Origin: Liolophura sinensis
Lineage: Eukaryota; Mollusca; Polyplacophora; Chitonida; Chitonidae
Direction: 5' to 3'
Assembly (NCBI RefSeq): GCF_032854445.1
Contig: NC_088295.1
Span: forward strand, 84,056,644-84,120,643
DNA: 64,000 bases
Below the pieces are notes generated by a model. The model saw only the letters and a program-made list of their open reading frames with translations. It searched no databases and was not told the DNA's origin. Position numbers and translations under genes: made by a program. Below are positions 33,663 to 46,608 of this stretch, piece after piece; within the stretch, counting starts at the first letter, position 1, and every line of letters begins with the position of its first letter.

Positions 33663-34286
33663 ATTAAGGCCTTCATCCCTCCTGTATCTTGGAGTTACGT
33701 TCTGTAAAATATATAACCACTGAATGGCAACGTCTGTCCGTACGACGGGAAACTGCTTGCTGTACTGGTGAGCCTTATGTATAAGTGTCTGCTTGATAGG
33801 GCCTTCCTGCGGAAACATCCAGCGGGGATCGTCGACCAATTTCAAGGTCAAGTGAAATCAGCCAGACAGGAAAGGGGACATCTGGAGAAGATTGTTAATA
33901 GACAAGCTGCATATGCAGAAGACACGATAAAATATTAATGTATCTTGGTACAATTATTGACAGTTTATCTTCCACAAAATACATCGCTCTGATACAGTAG
34001 AATCCCAAACCTGAAACAAGGATGGGACCAGAGCTATAAGACTGATAAGGTTTTGTGGTGAATTTAGAACGTGATTTATCAACTCCTGCCATGCTCTGTG
34101 TACCATTTCCGCGTATTTACAGCTCTGAAGAATGCTGGAAAATAAAGTCCATCAAATGCCAGAAAGATAGCCTATAAAATGTCATGTAGTTGATAAGACA
34201 CCTATCGAGCTATAAAGCAAGTTTTTTGCTTTTACAAAATACAATTTCATCTTCATTGTCGCTTCTATGCAAAGTTCCATATTGTA

Positions 34287-34292
34287 AATAAA
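34287..34292 (+). terminator. candidate poly(A) signal AATAAA, U4
   Basis: AATAAA within ATTGTAAATAAAGCCAATTA, 676 bp downstream of the U4 TATA box. The context is identical to U1 over about 20 bases. Confidence 0.45.
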
Positions 34293-36807
34293 GCCAATTA
34301 CAGACCTGTCCCACATGACTTCCCTGCCAGTTAGGATTATGTTAGTATAAATCCATGAGTGGCCCTCATCAGGAGAAAATAATAAGCACACAAAAAGCCT
34401 TGGAGAGCTCTATCAGTATAAAACGGTTGGTGACTTCAGATCCAATACAACACGCTTTTACACTGCTGCGCTTGACAGGAAATTTCGATGAAGGTGACGC
34501 TCTGATCTAACCTCATTGTCCCCGTCATTCTCTCTATCGTCATGCTAATATTAGACCTATATTTTAAAAAATAAAGCTTAAGGCATGTAATAACCTATAT
34601 AAATTGAGCTGATGTAAGCCAGATTATGACAGGCTTTAAATGAAAATTACATGAGATGTACACAAAATAGCTTTCAACGATAAAGGAGAACTTGTTTCAT
34701 CTCTGATTCGCTGTTGATGTAGAATTATTTCCTTGTCGAATAATATCTGTGGATCTTGTGATGAAAATGTAGGGGAACATAGGATGTGATATTATAAAAA
34801 AAACCTCCTTATAAAACTGTCATAAAATGGGAAGCAACTGTTGTGTTTTTTAGTTGGTAAAGCATGGATGGCCTGTAGTTGGAAAAGCCTGGTGGAATTT
34901 CAAAGTGGATCACAAAGTTTAGTCTGTTTGAGTGATTACCTGTAATAAATTGACTGCGCATTAGTTCCTTCTATAAAATGATTAACAACGTGTAAGATAC
35001 AACGAGGAGACAAATCTACAAGACTCTGAGATAATCAATGTTTATAATCTATTGCTAAGATTACAATTTACGTAACAGTGCCGACAGATTAGTTTTGCCT
35101 CACTCATTGCGTGTGGTACTGAGAGGCCTTTTCCGATAAGCTAATTTTCGGCTAGGTACAGAGCAGTTTACACAAACCAGGGGTCGGATGATGATAGCGG
35201 AGTGATGGATTTGTGTCTGGGAACCTTTTCTCCTGTACCACCATACATCTCGGGGTAGAGTTTATGGAGTCGATCCCCCAACAGGGAATCAGTTGGCTTG
35301 TATGAGACTTACCTCTTTGTCTACAGCTATTGTATAATAATGTAATGGCTTCCTGCTACAGATACACCAGTGACAACTTTGACTTCAGCTCAAAGCAGAG
35401 CAAAAAAAACATTCGATTGTACTCGACTGGGAAACCTTTTGTGTGTATTAGGACAGAGAAATCAAGTTTTTTATTGTGATATTATTTCATTAAAACTTTA
35501 ATTGAATATCTGTTGTGTGAAAAGAAATCTCTGCCGCAGAAATAACAGAGGGCGTTAAATATCATGAAGAATAGCCGAGAATATATCGAGAATAGCCAAT
35601 GAGTTTAATACTGGCCGTCATAACCTAGTACAGTAGAAACCGGGATGCATGTCTTCCAATATGTCTACATCATTTGTCACCATATTGCTCATTTAGTATG
35701 GAAATGGTTTACTCAGAAAGCTTTCCTCTCCACACGTTTTAGGTGTTTATGTGACTGAATGCACAGGTTGCATCATTGTGAATTCAAAAAGCAGAGATGT
35801 GCAGAAATATCATTTATAGGGCTTGAACGATTAACATCCGCCATGACAGTAGCTACTACATATTGTCTGTGCAGAGGGACAATATGAAGACACAGGTTTT
35901 ATTGAGCTTTGTTAACAGCATATAGGCAAACCATTGCACTGACCCAAATATTGGAAAGTAAATTAGCTAATGTATTTTTTTTCCAATGCGTAGGACAAAG
36001 ACTTGGCTCTCTCCTGGTACACAACAATGCTAAGACGGTCTGTGACAACAGTCAAGTAGCTGGTCACAATGAACCCCCGTCAAGTTACACTGTTGCCAAG
36101 AGGCATTTTTTAGCTCCTGTATCGGATTGTTTAAGTAAGCCACAACGTCAGCAGCGTCAATGGTAATGTCGAGATAGAATCAGTAAATGTGTTTACGTAA
36201 TGTGGATAGCATCAGATCTGCAGCAAGAGTTAACACGTCAGCTTGTGTAACTTGTGTCACCTCAAGTAAATGACGAGTATATTAACTCGTGATACATTAG
36301 TTACCGCCTGTAAAGTCCATGGCGATGGATTTGTCATACAATCGTGGAATGTAGCTGTGGTTCCGATTGGTGCATGTAGGGAAGTGGCATATCACTCAGA
36401 TCAGAGCTGGAATCCCAGTAGCGTTATCCCGACAAGAGCGAGCTGTATGCTGTATGCTGATATTAGATTTCTAAAGCATGCAGACATGATGCTCCTTAAG
36501 CATCCTCTTACCCACCTAAGAAAATATGACAAAAATTGATTTCACTAAACACACAGCCATGGCCATATAATGTGATTGGCAAGGATATTGGTGCGGCTTT
36601 TGTTTAAACTTCGGGGTTTATGCTGCTTTTCTGGTACTGTATTTTTAAGTGCCTGTGCATTTGCCAGGTATTCACGTATAAATCGGAGGATTAAAATATC
36701 TGAGCATCTTAAGTTCTAATCAGCCCGACCATGGAGCACTTCTTTGAGCCACTCTCACCTGCCTGGCTAACTGATAGCTGACATCTAACCCTCGTGGCAG
36801 CCTTGCA

Positions 36808-37062
36808 TACATTTATTTGTTTATTTATTTGATTGGTGTTTTACGCCGTACTCAAGAATACATGTATTTCACTTATACGACGGCGGCCAGCATTAAGGCG
36901 GGAGGAAACCGCGCAGAGCCCGGAGGAACCCACGACCATCCGCAGGTTGCTGAAAGACCATAACATGTACATGGAAGCCAACATGAGCTGGACTTGACCG
37001 TATTGGTCAGAGGCTTCTGGGTCATTACGCTGCGCTAGCGCGCTAACCAACTGAGCCACGCC
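36808..37062 (-). mobile_element. SINE family 1, near full-length, reverse orientation
   Basis: It reads ATTTATTTGATTGGTGTTTT (tail side) through TACGACGGCGGCCAGCATTA and GACCATCCGCAGGTTGCTGA to GCTAGCGCGCTAACCAACTG and AGCCAC, the reverse complement of the tRNA-like head. There are small internal deletions. Empty sites exist at the equivalent positions of U1 (11795), U2 (14485), U5 (40345) and U6 (52120), so it inserted after the units duplicated. A target duplication was not clear. Confidence 0.92.
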
Positions 37063-38839
37063 TGGCTGTGGCCGGACTGACGAGTGGTCGGGCTTACAAT
37101 AAAGGTGTCCTTATTGTATTACGGCACCAATTTGGGGCAAATGCACAGTCTGTCCCTCGGAGCACATTTCATAGTTGCCACTCTGAGAAAACAGGGAAGT
37201 GTGTTTTGATCAAATGAGTAAAATCTGGTTCACTGGTGTTAATTTAACGGAGCCGTTTTTTTTTCAGTTTTAGCTTTTGAACGCCTAAATTGTTTAAAGA
37301 CGGTCTAAAGCGGAAACTGACCTTCCTGAAACAAAGTGACACAGAGATGTAAAGTCGTTTTATTTCGTATAGTTTTGTTAGTGACGTCATGATCTACATT
37401 CATTTAGCTTCAGTTATACAGATGAATGTTTGATGCAGTATATAAAACTTGATGAGATGATCTCAGGATGAGATGAGGAAGTTACTGTTAAAGTTTTTTT
37501 GATGAGAGCAGGGCAATTGGAAATGCAAATAAAGCTGATACAAAACAATAGACGAAGCAAAAGCAGATGAATATGTTTCTCTGCTTAATGAAGGACAATC
37601 TATCTAATGGGCTATCTAATGTCTAAGATAGCGATAAAACGCAAATGCCCTGACATAAGGTAATATAAACGTGCAAGGATTTTAATTTTCAAAATTAGCT
37701 ACTAATTACTACTTTATGGAGACCACAGAAAACTGTTCACCATTGAGATATTAAAATAAGTTCTAAATGTACAGTCATCTTGGAAGCAATCGAATATCTA
37801 ACGCTCCATGTGCGGTTGTAAACATCTAACTAATTTGAAATATCGTTTTAGTGGGTGTTGAAGATATTGTTTAGTTAGAATTTCAGGATTTGTGAAGAAG
37901 TCGCAGAAGATATGACTTGCTCTCTGTGCCTACAAGCTTTTCTAAACACTAGGTATTAAAACGATTTTATCAAACAATGAAACCAATTGTCATTTCAGAT
38001 TGGTATCTGCTATGATCTGATATGTCATCACTACAATGATTTTAATAGTTACTATACCCCTGAGACATCAGAAATAAGAAGTAAGAACCAACTGTTCATC
38101 TGTTATTAACATTACACTCGATTTGTTGTGATTGGTCAGTTGGAGAAAAAAAATTTAGGGGCCCTGACTGGACACAAAAGCTTGGGTTTAGTTACAATCT
38201 TGCTACAATTAAAGTTAAAACAGGAATTGTTGCTGTAATGAACTCCCGATTCCCATCTTTGTTGTTACAAGAATGAAGTCGTCACTCCCATCTTTATTGT
38301 TAGAGAAATGAAGCACCTGTGACGTTGTTTTTCGTTTCTAACGTTTTATGCAGGAGTGTTATGTTGCTGAATATGGATGGAAGGAAAATTAGGCATCAAG
38401 TAAATCTTGCAGATATTTGACATTTGCTATTGTAATCAGAAACAGAATAGTTTGCTTGTAAGGAGAGATTTGGTTGAACAAGCGATCGAAAGAGAGTAGT
38501 TAGTGGGTCATACACATAGGTAAGGCTTGGACGCCTTTTGCTCGCTAACTAGCTTGTGGTGACCGACGTGACGCGCCCCCTGGATTCAGAAGGACGATAG
38601 AGATTCCTATAGGAGCACCATCTGGAACCAAAGGCAAAAATCTAAACATAGCCAACAATTTATGCTTGTGTTTTCCTGCTGATGCTATTCATCTTCGTAA
38701 GAAAATAAATGTGAACACCCTGAACACTCGGACTATAACTGTCACAAATACAGCAGTTTGCGATGTGGTGTGTCTCATAAAGTAGTCGAAAATATCACAA
38801 CAGAAAGTCTTCTTTCTGTCAGCATCTGTCTCTGCAGAA

Positions 38840-38948
38840 GAAGTATTGATACGTAAAACCAGCTTGGCGCAATCGAATTACCCTGCATCGGGGATGTATA
38901 AATAAAGATGTGGCGAGCAGATAAATTACCAGTGGTGATGCCGACATG
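38840..38948 (+). promoter_or_regulatory. conserved TATA/initiator block, U5
   Basis: GAAGTATTGATACGTAAAAC, CCAGCTTGGCGCAATCGAAT and CATCGGGGATG lead to TATAAATA (38897-38904), then the initiator-like TTACCAGTGG and an ATG at 38946. The short frame from the ATG (MMKSFPLFSTF, then stop) ends after eleven codons. Confidence 0.58.
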
Positions 38949-39516
38949 ATGAAAAGCTTTCCCCTCTTCAGTACCTTCTAGTTACGTAACGTAAAAATGC
39001 ATGCTTGATGTACACGTGAGTAATGGAATCAAGGGAAACATTCATCAGCGAAGATTGTCAACCAGTTTCAAGGTCAAGTGAAATTAATCTGAGAAAGATA
39101 GGTGCTATTTGGAGAAGATTATTAACAGACGAGCTGCATATGTATTCATATATGCACAGTACCAATGTCCCAAAACATCTTTACACATCGTTATAAGTGA
39201 CCAGTCGACATGTTAAAATATTAATGGTTCTGGGTGCAGGAATTGTCCGTTGTCTCCTCCACAAAAGACTTCGCTCCGATAAACTAGAATTCAAGGCCTG
39301 AACTAATGATGGAACCAGAGTCAGAAGTTGTGATTTATCAACTCGTGCAAGGTTCTTTGCAAAAAATGGTGGACTGTTTTATACGCAATAAAAATAGTCA
39401 ATAAAAGGTCGTGTACCAGGAGGGATTAAGATTTTTAGCTAATGTTGAATGTGACTTTTCCCGATGAAGTTGACAATAGTTGATTCTATTATAAAATCGT
39501 TAATTGTATTATTGTA

Positions 39517-39522
39517 AATAAA
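39517..39522 (+). terminator. candidate poly(A) signal AATAAA, U5
   Basis: AATAAA within TATTGTAAATAAAGGCAGTT, 620 bp downstream of the U5 TATA box; the shorter distance reflects deletions between the two blocks. Confidence 0.4.
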
Positions 39523-41204
39523 GGCAGTTGTTCTTTCCCTGAGCACATAATAGTTTACCAGTAGTAAAATTTACGAATGGCCCTCATGAGCTAATAATTA
39601 AGACGCACACAACTGAGGATAATCAATATCCACTCCAACTTCACACTTATGCGCAAGAAAAGGAAATTTGAGGGTGTGCTTTAATCCAATTGCCTCTGTC
39701 ATTCTCCTAGCGTCATGCTCTTATTAGGCCTATGGCCCTAATATTAACGCTTAATTCATGTAATTATCTGTCTAAACAAAATTGGGATGTTATAAGCCCC
39801 GTTTAAGACAGCCTTGCATGTAATCTGTTGATGCTTGAAGGGAAATGTCATGAGGTGTTCATAAATGTGACTTTTCCCCATGAGGCTGACAACAGAAATT
39901 CATAAAATAGCTTACTTCGAAGAAAGAGCAATTGCTTCTTTATTCGCTATAGATCTGCAATGCTACTTGACTCTTTCCTTGTGGATAAATGGCAGAGCAA
40001 AGCGAGCTGTATACTTTAGACATTTAGACATTGTATTACAATGAAGAACCAGGTAATATAATTAGGCGATATTTAGCTGATCTGTAATGAGTGTTTTCAT
40101 GTCTAACTAAGAAAATATAACAAAATTTGATTTCACTCAACACGCCCTTATAAACATGTGATAGCCAAAGATACTCTTCCATCTTTCGTTTAAACTTAGG
40201 AGTTTGTACTACTTAATCTACTTTATGTTTCTTGAATTATACGTTCACAGTAAAGTATTTGTAAATGGCTATGCATTTGCCAAATGTTCACGTATAGATC
40301 GGGAGCATGTCGATTAAACGTTTGTTGACATTTAACATGTTACCCCCGTGGCCAACTTATATCGCCGGAATTACGAGTGATTGGGTTTACAATAAAGGTT
40401 TCCTCAGTTTGATGCCAATACACAGTTTGTCCCTCGTAGCTGTGAACACCTTTTATAATTGCCACTCTGAGATAAGAGTGAAATGTGTTTGATCAACTTT
40501 AGTGTCCAATCTTAGATATCTGTTCAGCCTCAACGGAATTTCTGAACACACTTCTACTGTCCAGTCGTCCAAAATAGACCTGGCAGGTTCGATATCCTCG
40601 GTGAAGACGTATGGCCTAGGGTCAGGTCAATCGGCGTATTTACATCAGCATTATTGTTTCCCAACTTGCTATAGCCACATCATACTGTTTAATGTGCTGA
40701 AATAATCTGCGTTTTTTCAGTTTGATACTAACTTTGGTGTCCGACTGGTTAACACAATTTTGCACAATTTGATCTTGACTTAAGTTTGAAGCTGATTTTT
40801 TTCAATGACTGAAATGTATGAAATCTATCGAAACTGGAAAATGATATTTCCAGTAAACGACCGTGACTCAGAGATGTCGGGTTTTTTCACGATTTCCAGA
40901 TGGTCCGTTGATGATGCGATCACTTACATTCATTTAGTTTCCATTGCGTATTGTTTTTATTCAGTATATAAAATTTAAGTCACAAATGTCGTCAGGAATA
41001 GGTGGCGAAAGTTATGGCTTAAAAGTACTATTCAGAGGGAAAAACTCCATGTTATGAAAACAAGGAAGACACAAACGGAAAAAACCTGATACAAAAACAA
41101 TAAAGAAAAAGCTGACAAAAACGGTTGGCTTGTTAACAGCGAATAATCAGTCTAAAATAATGACAAATAAGATAAAACATAAATGCCCTGACATTGGTGA
41201 CATG

Positions 41205-44200
41205 TTTCTGTTTCTGATATTGAGACGTGATTAACATGTACAGGTACAAGTAAGAAGGCAAAGTTACCTGATATGGTTTTTTCTGATATGGAGACGTGAT
41301 TAACCTGTACATGTAGAAGTGAGGAGGTACAGTTACTGGGCTGGGCGTTTCTAATATGGAGAGGTGATTAACCTTTGCATGTACAAGCGAGGAGGTGTTT
41401 CTGATATGGGGGCGTGATTATCCTGTGCTGGTACAAGTGAGGAGGCACAGTTACCTAAAGTGGGTGTTTCTGTTATGGAGGCGGGATATTCCTGTGCTGG
41501 TACAAGTGAGGAGGCACAGTTACCTAAAGTGGGTGTTTCTGTTATGGAGGCGGGATTAACCTGTGCAGGTACAAATGAAGAGGTACAGTTATCTGGTGTG
41601 GGTGTTTGTAATGTGGAGGCGTGATTATCCTGTGCTGGTACAAGTGAGGAGGCACAGTTACCTAAAGTGGGTGTTTCTGTTATGGAGGCGGGATATTCCT
41701 GTGCATGTTGAAGTGAGGAGGGACAAACACCTGATGTGGTTGTTTCTGATATGGAGGCGTGATTAACCTGTGCAGGTACAAGTGAGGAGACACAGTTACC
41801 TTGTGTGGGGATTTCTGATGTGGAGGCGTGATTGACCTGTGCAGGTACACGTAAGGAGGTACAGTTACCTGATGCGTTTTTTTTATATGGAGGCGTGATT
41901 AACCTGAGCAGGTACAAGTAAGGAGGCACAGTCACCTGATGTGGTTGTTTCTGATATGGAGACGTGATTAACCTGTGGAGATACAAGTGAGGAGGTATAA
42001 TTTACCTGGTGTGGGTGTTTCTGATATGGAGGCGAGATTAACCTGTGCAGATACAAGCGAGTAGGTACAGTTGCTGGATCTGGTTGTTTCTGGTATGGAG
42101 GCGTGATTAACCTGTGTAGGTACAAGAGAAGAGGTACATTTACTGGGTGTGGATGTTTCTGATGTGGAGGCGTGATTAACCGGTGAAGGTACTGGTGAGG
42201 AGGTACAGTTACCTGGTGTGTGTGTTTCTTATATGGAGGCGTGATTAAACTGTGTAGGTGTGAGAAGGTACATTTACTGGGTGTGGATGTTTCTGATGTG
42301 GAGGCGTGATTAACCGGTGGAGGTAGAAGTGAGGAGGTATAGTTATCTGGTGTGGGTACTGATATGGAGGCGTGGTTAACCTGTGTAGGTGTAAGTGAGA
42401 AGGTACATTTACTGAGTGTGGATGTTTCTGATATGGAGGCGTGGTTAACCTGTGCAGGTTCAAGTGAGGAGATATAGTTACCTGGTGTGGGTGTTTCTGG
42501 TTTAGAGGCGTGATTAACGTGTGCAGGTAAAAGTGAGGAGGCACACATATCTGGTGTGGTTGTTTCTGATATGTAGGCGTGATTAACCTGTGCAGGTACA
42601 AGTGAGTAGGTACAGTTACGTGGTGCGTGTGTTTCTGACATGGAGGCGTGGTTAACATGTGTAGGTGTAAGTGAGAAGGTACATTTACTGGGTGTGGATG
42701 TTTCTGATGTGGAGGCGTGATTAACCTGTGAAGGTACAAGTGAGGAGGTATAGTTACCTGGTGTGGGTGTTTCTGATATGGAGGCGTGGTTAACCTATGC
42801 AGGTACAAGTGAGGAGGCACAGTTACCTGGTGTGGATGTTTCTGGTTTAGAGGCGTGATTAACGTGTGCAGGTAGAAGTGAGGAAGCACATTTATCTGGT
42901 GTGGATGTTTCTGATATGGAGGCGTGATTAACCTTTGCAGGTGCAAGTGAGAAGGTACACTTACCTAGTATGGGTACTTCTGACATGGAGGTGTGGTTCA
43001 TCTGTGTAGGTGTAAGTGAGGAGGTACAGTTATGTGGTGCGTGTGTTTCTGACATGGAGGCGTGGTTAACCTGTGCAGGTGTAAGTGAGAAGGTACATTT
43101 ACTGGGTGTGGATGTTTCTGATGTGGAGGCGTGGTTAACCTGTGCAGGTAGAAGTGAGGAGGTATAGTTACCTGGTGTGGGTACTTCTGACATGGAGGCG
43201 TGGTTAACCTGTGTAGGTGTAAGTGAGAAAGTACATTTACTGGGTGTAGATGTTTCTGATATGGAGGCGAGATTAACCTGTGCAGGTAGAAGTGAGGAGG
43301 TATAGTTACCTGGTGTGGGTGTTTCTAATTTAGAGGCGAGATTAACCTGTGCAAGTAGAAGTGAGGAGGCACAGTTACCTGATGTGGGTGTCTCTGATAT
43401 GGAGGCCTGATTGAACAGTGTAGGTACAAGAGAAGAGGTACATTTACTGGGTGTGAATGTTTCTGATGTGGAGGCGTGATTAACCTGTGGAGGTACAAGT
43501 GAGGAGGTATAGTTACCTGGTGTGGGTGTTTCTGATATGGAGGCGTGATTAACCTGTGCAGGTAGAAGTGAGGAGACGCAATTATCTGGTGTTGGTGTTT
43601 CTGATATGGGGGCGTGATTATCCTGTGCAGGTAGAAGTGAGGAGATATAGTTACCTGGTGTGGGTGTTTCTGGTTTAGAGGCGTGATTAACCTGTGCAGG
43701 TAGAAGTGAGGAGGCACAATTATCTGGTGTTGGTGTTTCTAATGTGGAGGCGAGATTAACCTGTGCAGGTAGAAGTGAGGGGGCACAATTACCTGATGTA
43801 GGTGTTTCTGATATGGAGGCGTGATTAACCTGTGCAGGTGAAAGTGAGAAGGTACAGTTACCTAGTGTGTGTACTTCTGACATGGAGGTGTGGTTCATCT
43901 GTGTAGGTGTAGGTGAGAAGGTACAGTTACCTGATGTGGTTGTTTCTGATATGGAGGCGTGGTTAACCTGTGCAGGTACAAATGAGGAGGCACAGATACC
44001 CGATGTGTTTGTATTTGACATGGAGGCGTGATTAACCTGTGAAGGTACAAGTGAGGAGGCACAATTATCTGGTGTGGATGTTTCTGATATGGAGGCGAGA
44101 TTAACCTGTGCAGGTACAAATGAAGAGGTACAGTTATCTGGTGTGGGTGTTTGTAATGTGGAGGCGTGATTAACCTGTGTAGATACAAGTGAGGAGGCAC

Positions 44201-44410
44201 AATTATCTGGTGTGGGTGTCTCTGATATGGATACAAGATTAACCTTTGCAGGCACAACTTAGGAGGTACAGTTAGCTAGTGTGGTTGTTTCTGATTTGGA
44301 GGCGTTATTGACCTGTACAGGCACAACTGAGGACGTACAGTTACTGGGTGTGGATGTTCTGATGTGGAGGCGTGATTAACCTGTGGAGGCAGAAGTGAGG
44401 GAGTATAGTT
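41205..44410. repeat. 69-bp minisatellite, about 46 units
   Basis: The unit is GTGATTAACCTGTGCAGGTA, GAAGTGAGGAGGTATAGTTA, CCTGGTGTGGGTGTTTCTGA, TATGGAGGC (69 bp). Units are full length almost throughout and differ by substitutions. Variant types recur in blocks, for example a TTTACTGGGTGTGGATGTTT type alternating with ATAGTTACCTGGTGTGGGTG, giving higher-order periods of two or more units. Because 69 is a multiple of three and the unit lacks stops in two reverse frames, long open frames result. The array occupies the same place in the macro-unit as the short array in U2. Confidence 0.95.
42795..44255 (-). other. 486-codon open frame of 23-residue repeats inside the minisatellite
   Basis: The frame encodes about 21 repeats of the type SLVPAQVNHASISETPTP followed by GNCTS, rich in Ser, Thr and Pro with one Cys per repeat. 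Related frames of the same type lie at 41351-41986 and 41883-42641, and a second reverse frame (YLHRLITPPYQKHPHQVTVP type) is open for 233 codons at 42245-42946. Two open frames on one strand and a unit length divisible by three mean that openness alone is weak evidence. There is no signal peptide, splice structure or promoter pointing to it, and the short U2 array lacks a long frame. I lean to non-coding; a repetitive secreted or structural protein exon remains possible. Confidence 0.2.
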
Positions 44411-45387
44411 ATGTGGGTTGAAGGATTGTCCATCTTGCGATGAAGAATAATGTTAGAGAGAAATGCATATGTGCATTTGCACTGAAGCGTTTCCCAAAAT
44501 AAAACAAATACAATGGGAAAGCAAGTCTTCGTCCTCGAAAAGGTCTACCAACGAAGTGGAAGATACCCATGGGAGTTTGTCAGTTCAGGCGTAGTGCGTA
44601 TAGATAAATTTTGTAGACACCGGGAAAACAAGTTTGGGGTCACTGCAGCACTATGCGCCAGCAATTAAAAGACAAAATCACTAGTTTGTGAACAATATTC
44701 CACTGCTGTGATACTGTCCTTTGATGCAATTTACAAGATTGCGATTTACAACTTAGTACAACGCTGAAAAGGGGCAATTACTCAACAGTTCTACAGGTTT
44801 AAAAACTGTACTGTCTTGGGAGTGTGTAGGTAATTTCTATCCTTTGGAAATAGGAAAAGACATAGAAACACGATTTATCTTCATTGTCGGTTCGAAACAA
44901 GGTAAATACGTTTTGAGTGTTAACGAGAAACAATCAGTGTCTAAGATACCGGCCAATAGATAAATCACAAATGCCACAAAATGCCAAAAGCTAATGTAAA
45001 AGTTACATTAGAAATTTATTTGAAAAGTTGCCAGTTTTTCTTGAACTAATATTTGACGGTGCTAACAGAAAACGGAGCGGTATTAAAGGTTCCGAAAGTA
45101 AAGTACAGTACTCGTGTTATGACACAGTACTATATGTACTATATAAAAGACTGCAGACTGGCAGTTATCGGGCAGAGGTGAAAGTTTGTGGAAAGAGAGG
45201 TAGAGAAGCACTGTATGCGTGTAGTTATCGGACAAATTTATAATCTTCTGAATAGATACGTATTGCAGAAGTTTAGCTACAAGTTACATTGAAGTAACAG
45301 GGAAGTACTGTTGTTGGTAAGGCTACTGAACGCCGATAAGATTAAGCTTTGGAGCACTGCACGACTATGATTAAAATGCAGTACTGG

Positions 45388-45482
45388 TAGTTTCCTACGA
45401 CCATAATACTGGCCGCCGTTACATAAGTGAAATAATATTCTTGAGCAAGGTGTAAATCACCAATCAAATAAATAAATAAATT
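45388..45482 (+). mobile_element. SINE family 1, short 3' fragment
   Basis: Only the last ~95 bp remain: GTTTCCTACGACCATAATAC, TGGCCGCCGTTACATAAGTG, GTAAATCACCAATCAAATAA and a short AAATAAATAAA tail. TTAAAA occurs on both sides and may be the target repeat. It sits inside the TAAGCTTTGGAGCACTGCAC block, which is uninterrupted in U4 (32745-32800). Confidence 0.85.
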
Positions 45483-46608
45483 AAAAGTTTCTGAACATTA
45501 CAGTACTATACATGTGAAGGTAAAGGACAGTATCCCAATTTCCAGAGCAGTATGCCTACAGCACTTTAAGGGGCAGATACAGGACAAATTTACAGATTTC
45601 AGAACAATGCAGTTCTGTGGCGTTGTAGGGAAATTATGCAGGGAAAAACACCACTAAAAACAACTACTATTTTGTCCAACGATGAAACCAATTGTCATTT
45701 CTGATAGGTCCTGATCTATATCGGCTGTGATCCGATAAACCTACACGTCAACAGTTGTATTAGTAGCTATGTCCCTGAGGCCAAAACGTAAGAATGAGCT
45801 TTTTACCTGTTATTAACATTACACCGGATTTGTTGTTATTGGTCAGTTGTAGAAAACAGGTATACCTGATTGGACACAAAATCATCGGTTTAGTAACAAT
45901 GTTGCTTCAATTTTCCAGGAACTGATGTTGTAATGAACTCCTCACTCCCATCTGTATTGTTATCAGAAATAAAGGATCTGTACCACTGTTTTTTGTTCAC
46001 AGCTTTTTATGCAGAAGTGTTATGTTGCTAAAGATGGATGGAAGGAAAATGAGGCCAATTCTAAACAGGAGGTGACGTTGACAAAAGAGCACACGACGTT
46101 CGAATCTGACATCAAGTAAATCTTTCAAACCTTTTCTTGACAATTTCTATTGTAATCAGAAACAGAACAGTTTGCTGTAAGGAGAGGCCCTGGACGAAGG
46201 AGCGAGCCAAGGAGCTCGTTATCATCCCAGGCGGGTTGGATCACTAAGCCATCCACGGTGTAACGAATACTACAAGTAGTTAGTCAGCCTTACACGTAGG
46301 TGAGGCTTGGAAGCCCCTTGATCGCTAACAAGCTTGTTGTGACTCACATGACGAGAGCGCCTGGATTAAGAAAAAACAATGGATTACCGCATTACCAGTT
46401 GGAACCAAAAGCAAAAATCTCGAACATAACCAACAATTTACGCCTGTGTGTAGCTACAGATGCTTTTTAAATCCTTCTAAGAAAATAAATATAAAACAGC
46501 CTATCGGACCATCGCTGTCACATTGACGACAGTTTTCCTTCCGGTAAATCTCATAAACTTGTCGAAAAAATCAAGGAATTTGCCTTTCTGTTGGCATCTT
46601 TCTCTGTA

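Larger units (their letters stand above)
32501..37950 (+). repeat. tandem macro-unit U4 (most complete)
   Basis: U4 carries essentially the whole block order: the AAAGTTATAATCTTCTGGAC block (32622), promoter-like block (33554-33662), GGAAACATCCAGCGGGGATC (33811), the poly(A) block (34287), the GATTACCTGTAATAAATTGA block (34936), CTCATTGCGTGTGGTACTGA (35103), GTAGAAACCGGGATGCATGT (35633), GACGGTCTGTGACAACAGTC (36034), TATTCACGTATAAATCGGAG (36669) and the TGTTTTGATCAAATGAG block (37201). Its CAGCGGAATTTC segment is deleted. One SINE insertion interrupts it at 36808. U4 is the best reference for the unit, about 5.2 kb without the SINE. Confidence 0.85.
37951..45640 (+). repeat. tandem macro-unit U5 with expanded minisatellite
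   Basis: U5 has the GATTTGTTGTGATTGGTCAG block (38113), promoter-like block (38840-38948), poly(A) block (39517) and then a deletion: near 39990 the sequence passes directly from the TTTCCTTGTGGATAA block to GCAAAGCGAGCTGTATACTT, which in other units lies several kilobases further on. It continues through ATTACGAGTGATTGGG (40371) and CAACGGAATTTCTGAACACA (40536). It then contains the 69-bp minisatellite and ends with the TGTAGTTATCGGACAAATTT block (45219). Confidence 0.82.

Noticed and set aside
30209-33851. Similar reverse-strand peptides in U3, U4 and U6 (WMFPQE..KQTL type)
   Set aside because: The resemblance follows from DNA homology between units; frames are broken at different places, start sites are not shared and they run opposite to the promoter-like block.
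41351-44257. Long reverse-strand open frames (486, 252, 233, 211 codons) as protein-coding genes
   Set aside because: They lie wholly in a 69-bp minisatellite whose unit length is divisible by three and which leaves two reverse frames open at once; no promoter, splice signal or non-repetitive domain supports them. Kept only as a low-confidence note.
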